Shown here one piece after another: positions 60,361 to 64,000 of a stretch of DNA of 64,000 bases (position 1 is the first letter of the stretch; every line of letters starts with the position of its first letter). A program made the position numbers and the translations under genes. The notes under the pieces were generated by a model. The model was not told the origin of the DNA. It did no database searches and was given only the letters and a program-made list of their open reading frames with translations. Origin of the DNA: Cristatella mucedo (lineage: Eukaryota > Bryozoa > Phylactolaemata > Cristatellidae); NCBI GenBank assembly GCA_009760855.2, contig WPIO01000014.1:6541001-6605000 (forward strand), written 5' to 3'.

Positions 60361-61034
60361 TTGGTTGTAGACTCATACTACCATGCAATCATCTAATCAA
60401 GGCACATACACTGATGCACGCCTGGGCGTGTGGGCATAACCTTTGATAATCCAGGGATTCATAGATAGGCATTAACATTCAATTTGGTGCTCAATCCTCT
60501 ACATAGGTAGGTAGGGCGAATGAATCAGTTTATCAACTGCTCGGGTGACGCTTTTCCAGTGCGCATCTTGCAGTTCAGGAAAAATTTCATGCCGACACTT
60601 TTAAATTGTGATATTAAGCCGTTATTGCTCAGTAGTCATCACGGTTCACGCTTTATTTACTGCCCAATTGCAAATAGCTTATCCCTGTGGTCTACCCTGA
60701 CAAGACTACTATAGATTAATGACCCACCAAAAGCTTGTTTAACATGAACTATATGAAGAGAGATAGAATCAGGACTATAGCACAGATAAGTAACACGAAA
60801 ATGTGGTATTATTAGTCATTTAAATATGAATATACATCCTTTATGTGAACAAGGTTGGTAAGATACATACGCGTGTGAACACAGCTGTGTACAAATAAAC
60901 ACGGCGTTTGCAAACTAATCATTTATCAGTACAAATATAACTATATTTATAGTGTCTCAATATGCTATTAAAATAGAAATTTTCACTAAGCAGCTTGAGA
61001 AAAAAGAATGGACCAGAAGTGACAAAATTTCTAG
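60361..61034. other. Intron; nothing recognised
   Basis: A+T-rich; the frame 60520-60714 is unsupported. Confidence 0.45.
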
Positions 61035-61136
61035 CCTCTTAAAAGCAAAAGCTACCTGAGCATGAACGCGGCACGAAGAAGCAGGATTAGCATTGCGGAG
61101 AGCAAGACCGTGCTAGCTATAGCAAGCTCTGTCAAA
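61035..61136 (+). CDS. Tail-chain exon T6
   Basis: Phase 0 to 0, 102 nt; acceptor AAAATTTCTAG, donor GTAAGA. Encodes PLKSKSYLSMNAARRSRISI followed by AESKTVLAIASSVK. It has basic patches and Ser in kinase-site-like contexts, again tail-like. The other two frames contain stops. Confidence 0.55.
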
Positions 61137-61211
61137 GTAAGAACCGATTGAATACAGTAATGATTAGATATCTTCCACTGTCACCCGAATGGCAGTTAAT
61201 TCTTGCTTCAG

Positions 61212-61256
61212 GCTGCTAGTTCTTGTGCACGAAGGCCAGATTCAGCCAGAGTTTAA
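61212..61256 (+). CDS. Possible alternative terminal exon after T6
   Basis: After TTCTTGCTTCAG a phase-0 reading AASSCARRPDSARV ends in TAA. It would be an alternative to exon T7, since both accept the phase-0 end of T6. It is short, so support is only the acceptor and the phase. Confidence 0.33.
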   Translation, partial: AASSCARRPDSARV

Positions 61257-61350
61257 AGCCACAGCATCGAATTTACTCTTACTCAACCTACTTTGCTATC
61301 AATTTGCTACTAAGCTTCTTAACACGAGATTTCTGACTATTTCTTTCTAG

Positions 61351-61431
61351 ATGAGGCACAATCAAAATTACTTTGAAGGATTTCGAAAGCCTGTGTCGGA
61401 AAGTACTGAGTCCGAGTCCAGCCTGGACTGA
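61351..61431 (+). CDS. Tail-chain exon T7: terminal exon with stop
   Basis: Acceptor CTGACTATTTCTTTCTAG; phase 0. Encodes MRHNQNYFEGFRKPVSESTE and SESSLD, then TGA at 61429-61431: an acidic Ser-rich C-terminus. Two overlapping AATAAA signals follow within 40 bases, the expected place for a polyadenylation site. The exons T1-T7 together give 271 residues. Confidence 0.62.
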   Translation: MRHNQNYFEGFRKPVSESTESESSLD

Positions 61432-61459
61432 GAAGGCGAAATGGTCACCTCTCAGAGGA

Positions 61460-61469
61460 AATAAATAAA
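61460..61469 (+). terminator. Overlapping poly(A) signals AATAAATAAA
   Basis: AATAAA occurs at 61460-61465 and 61464-61469, 29-33 bases after the TGA of exon T7. In A+T-rich DNA such hexamers are common, but the position fits a 3' end. Confidence 0.5.
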
Positions 61470-61504
61470 CTAAACTAATAAATACTAGATGATTTAACAG
61501 CTGA

Positions 61505-61660
61505 TTTTGTATAGCTACAGAAGAGTCTTTATGGCTATCACCACCTCTTGCAGCGGCAATATAATATCATCCAACGTAGGATTCAAACCCACGACATAGG
61601 GTCCGAGGTCGTGAAAAGCAACCACCTTACCTAGTGTGCCATAACGGCTCACCAATGAAC
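61505..61660 (-). mobile_element. tRNA-derived SINE
   Basis: Minus-strand copy with tail TGGCTATCACCACCTCTTGC, B-box GTGGGTTTGAATCC and a head reaching about 61650. Same family as 47.4 and 54.8 kb. Confidence 0.7.
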
Positions 61661-62097
61661 CTGCAGTCTTTTGTAAGCCGGACCTAAACTCCAGCAATTG
61701 AGCCACGGTAGGCCACGGGTTTATAATATTTTCAATGCTCCACAAATTATGGCCATCGCCCAGTTGCATTTGAAGTTTTGGCCTAGATCTTGCATCAGTC
61801 AAACTGAGCCAATGGTTTGTTGGTTTGACGGTTCTAACGTGAATCAATTCTGGCTAAATTGGATAAAACGTGATGTTGCAAATTTTAGACAAGAACTACA
61901 CTTGTTTTGGGGAATGGCTACTAAGAATCAAAGAAAACCTAGCGAATTTAATTGGACAGTATGCGCAATGCTACATTGCTACATTGTGTGGGTAACTGTT
62001 CAAGTTACATACTTGGCTTTGGCACATTACATACAGCTCCTCTCTCTCTCTCTAATACTATGCACTGAATAAATTAATTTGATAAATTCTAACTCAG
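61661..62097 (+). other. Unassigned open region
   Basis: The + strand is open from 61698 to 62072 with a Trp-rich segment (WFDGSNVNQFWLNWIKRD). Two different readings with splice sites near 61889-61958 are possible. I do not recognise the protein and cannot decide between exon and chance. Confidence 0.25.
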
Positions 62098-62275
62098 TTT
62101 CGTGTTTTGGAATCCAAGGCAACAATGCAGGTTTTATGAAACTGAGGAATTGATCGTACTCACAAACTGGCACAAAGGATCATACCTGACTGGTCCCGGG
62201 CTGTGCTCTGACACTTTGAGTTCCATGACGAGCTGTTCATCTCGCATTTTGCCACACCATATCTATGCAAAGAAA
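62098..62275 (+). CDS. Unassigned coding-exon candidate
   Basis: Acceptor ATTCTAACTCAG, strong donor GTAAGT; phase 2 to 0. Encodes FVFWNPRQQCRFYETEELIV and SYLTGPGLCSDTLSSMTSCS, with several cysteines as in an extracellular domain. A 9-base segment with good splice sites (TTCTTTTCAG / GTATGT, 62359-62367) could be a downstream micro-exon. It may start another gene truncated by later LINE insertion. Confidence 0.35.
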
Positions 62276-62539
62276 GTAAGTAGATAGAGTATTGTAAGTT
62301 CTTCAAACTACTTGTGGATATAATGCTTAACAAGCCACCTTTGTATGTTCTTTTCAGAACATTACGGTATGTGCATGTAAACTAAATTAATTGCATCAAC
62401 TTTTTGCAATCCTCTAACATGGGAGCAACTGAAATTAATCAGAAATAATGTGCATATGTGAATGCTGCTCTATATTGGTTAGTCACACTTACAACATGCT
62501 TGCCTATGCCGTGAAATACATAAATTTGCACGCCTGCCT

Positions 62540-62541
62540 TA

Positions 62542-62633
<92 letters not shown>
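62540..62633. repeat. (TA)n microsatellite
   Basis: TA repeats with a few TG interruptions. The YIYIYI frames on both strands are artefacts. Confidence 0.95.
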
Positions 62634-62635
<2 letters not shown>

Positions 62636-62721
62636 TGCCTGCCAAATACAGTCTTGATCACGAGTTGCCTGCTGGCCGTTTGATAGCTATTAAGCAAGAC
62701 TTAGAAGACATAGCATTATTC

Positions 62722-63650
62722 AGAAATTGGAAAGGCCGACTTTCAAAATTGGCTCTGCCAGCATATCTTCAGTTGCATCAGCTCGAAATCTAGGTGTCAT
62801 ATTCCAAAGCGACCTCTCGTTAGACGACCATATCAGCTCCACAGTCAAATCAGCCTATTTTCAGCTTCATAACATTGCTAAAATTAGGGCTTGTTTAGAT
62901 AAGGATACCACGTCCAAGTTGGTCCATGCATTCGTGACATCTCGTCTCGACTTCTGCAACTCACTGCTTACTGGCCTACCAGCATGTGCGATCAGGCGAT
63001 TGCAGCTGGTGCAAAACTCTGCAGCTAGGCTTGTCTGTCGTGAGCGTCGCAGTTGCCACATTACTCCACTTCTCGCCGACCTGCACTGGTTACCAGTCAA
63101 GCAACGGATTGACTTCAAGGTTTTGTCGCTCACTTTTAGGTCTCTTCATTCTATGGCTCCAACCTATCTTTCAGGTATACTACCCCATCAGGCAAAGCAT
63201 CGTACCACTCGCTTTTCGGAATCCAACAGTCTAGAAATACCTCGTACAAACCTTAAATCCTTTGGAGACCGTGCATTTAGCTCGTATGCTCCCACAGCCT
63301 GGAACTCCCTCCCGACCTGCATCAGAACATCCCCTGACCTGACCACATTTAAAAGAAACTTAAAAACATACCTATTTAGGACAGCATTTAGTGGGTCCTT
63401 GTGATTCGTCCTCGATGTGCTTATGCATGCTGACACTGTTCATGCTGCCACTAACCACATTTGCATGCTGACCCAGTGCATGTAACCCCTAACCATGTTA
63501 TTCATTTTGTTTGTTTTTCAAGCATGATTTTACTTACTAATCTATTGCGTATCACTTTGCAGCAAATGTAAAGCGCCTAGAAAGAGATTAAGTTCTCTGA
63601 GGGCGCTTTATCAAGTGCAATATTATTATTATTATTGCAATATTATAGCA
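62722..63650 (+). mobile_element. LINE copy, 5'-truncated, young
   Basis: Begins in the RT region after the YADD motif ([11 protein letters not shown] region) and has one uninterrupted frame to the end (62727-63404, ending [13 protein letters not shown]). It then has 3' UTR, hairpin tail (63565-63615) and ATT repeats with an imperfect GCAATATT duplication. Its protein differs from the 11.5-kb copy at only a handful of positions. Confidence 0.93.
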
Positions 63651-64000
63651 TTCGAAATGACACTGAAAAGCTATTGCGATCAGTTATACATTAGTTAAAC
63701 TTATTTAGATCTGGCTCTTGCTTAGTAAGTACCTACACGAGTGCTGCTTGAGATCTAAGCTACCCGTGCCTGCAGTGTTGGCATTTCAGCGAAATGAAAG
63801 TGAGCTCTCGTTCGTTTTGTCCTGCGTATTCAGCCTTTGGCTATTCATTGAACAGTCTATTGAACAGTCTACGTGCTACTGCTCCAGTTTTTCAGCATCC
63901 GCATACCTCCATGCTCTCTTAGCCAAACGAACAAAATGCAAATGCATTTCGATTAAGACCATCGACAATAGATACCTTGGCGGCTCAGGTCTCGGACGAC
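63651..64000. other. Nothing recognised to the window end
   Basis: A duplicated AACAGTCTA (63850-63870) is the only visible feature. No exon or repeat family. Confidence 0.5.

Noticed and set aside
61851-61888. Intron between two reading frames at 61.85 kb
   Set aside because: The implied intron would be only about 20 to 40 bases, too short to be spliced.

Overview
This is A+T-rich animal nuclear DNA, probably from an invertebrate. Genes are split by GT-AG introns of up to about 7 kb. There are many truncated copies of a CR1/L2-type LINE and tRNA-derived SINEs, and the only protein domains I recognise outside transposons (EGF, SEA, IgGFc-binding) are typical of metazoan cell-surface proteins. 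I cannot name the phylum. No rRNA, genuine tRNA, operon or prokaryotic feature is visible. Exons were found by reading splice sites and checking phase compatibility by hand; no transcript or database evidence was available.

Layout. (1) 1.66-45.66 kb, + strand: one large gene whose 5' end lies outside the window. I assembled 23 exons, all phase-compatible, giving about 1,730 residues. The order is a split EGF domain, SEA-like modules 1 to 4 joined by short linker exons, a five-exon IgGFc-binding (FCGBP N-terminal type) region, a Ser/Thr-rich stretch, a fifth SEA-like module, one membrane helix and a basic-to-Ser/Thr-rich cytoplasmic tail. It is probably a type I membrane mucin, adhesion or recognition receptor. 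(2) 48.1-61.4 kb, + strand: a second phase-consistent chain of seven small exons encoding a hydrophilic tail-like protein of at least 271 residues, ending with two AATAAA signals. Whether it is a separate gene or an alternative 3' end of the first is unresolved. A GC-rich CAG-repeat stretch (53.4-54.4 kb), open in several frames, lies inside it. (3) 61.7-62.3 kb: weak, unassigned coding candidates.

Introns and intergenic DNA hold LINE copies (longest at 11.5-13.4 kb and 28.9-31.4 kb, both minus), older unrelated LINE remnants (10.3, 13.7, 20.0, 48.9 and 57.0 kb), an R2-like restriction-like-endonuclease fragment (39.9-40.4 kb), at least a dozen SINE copies, a roughly 1 kb element with TIR-like ends and a telomere-like CCCTAAA/CCCTAAAA array (37.9-38.9 kb), and several long microsatellites. 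The LINE and one SINE group share the same 3' hairpin. One copy of that tail appears to supply the splice acceptor of the largest IgGFc-binding exon.
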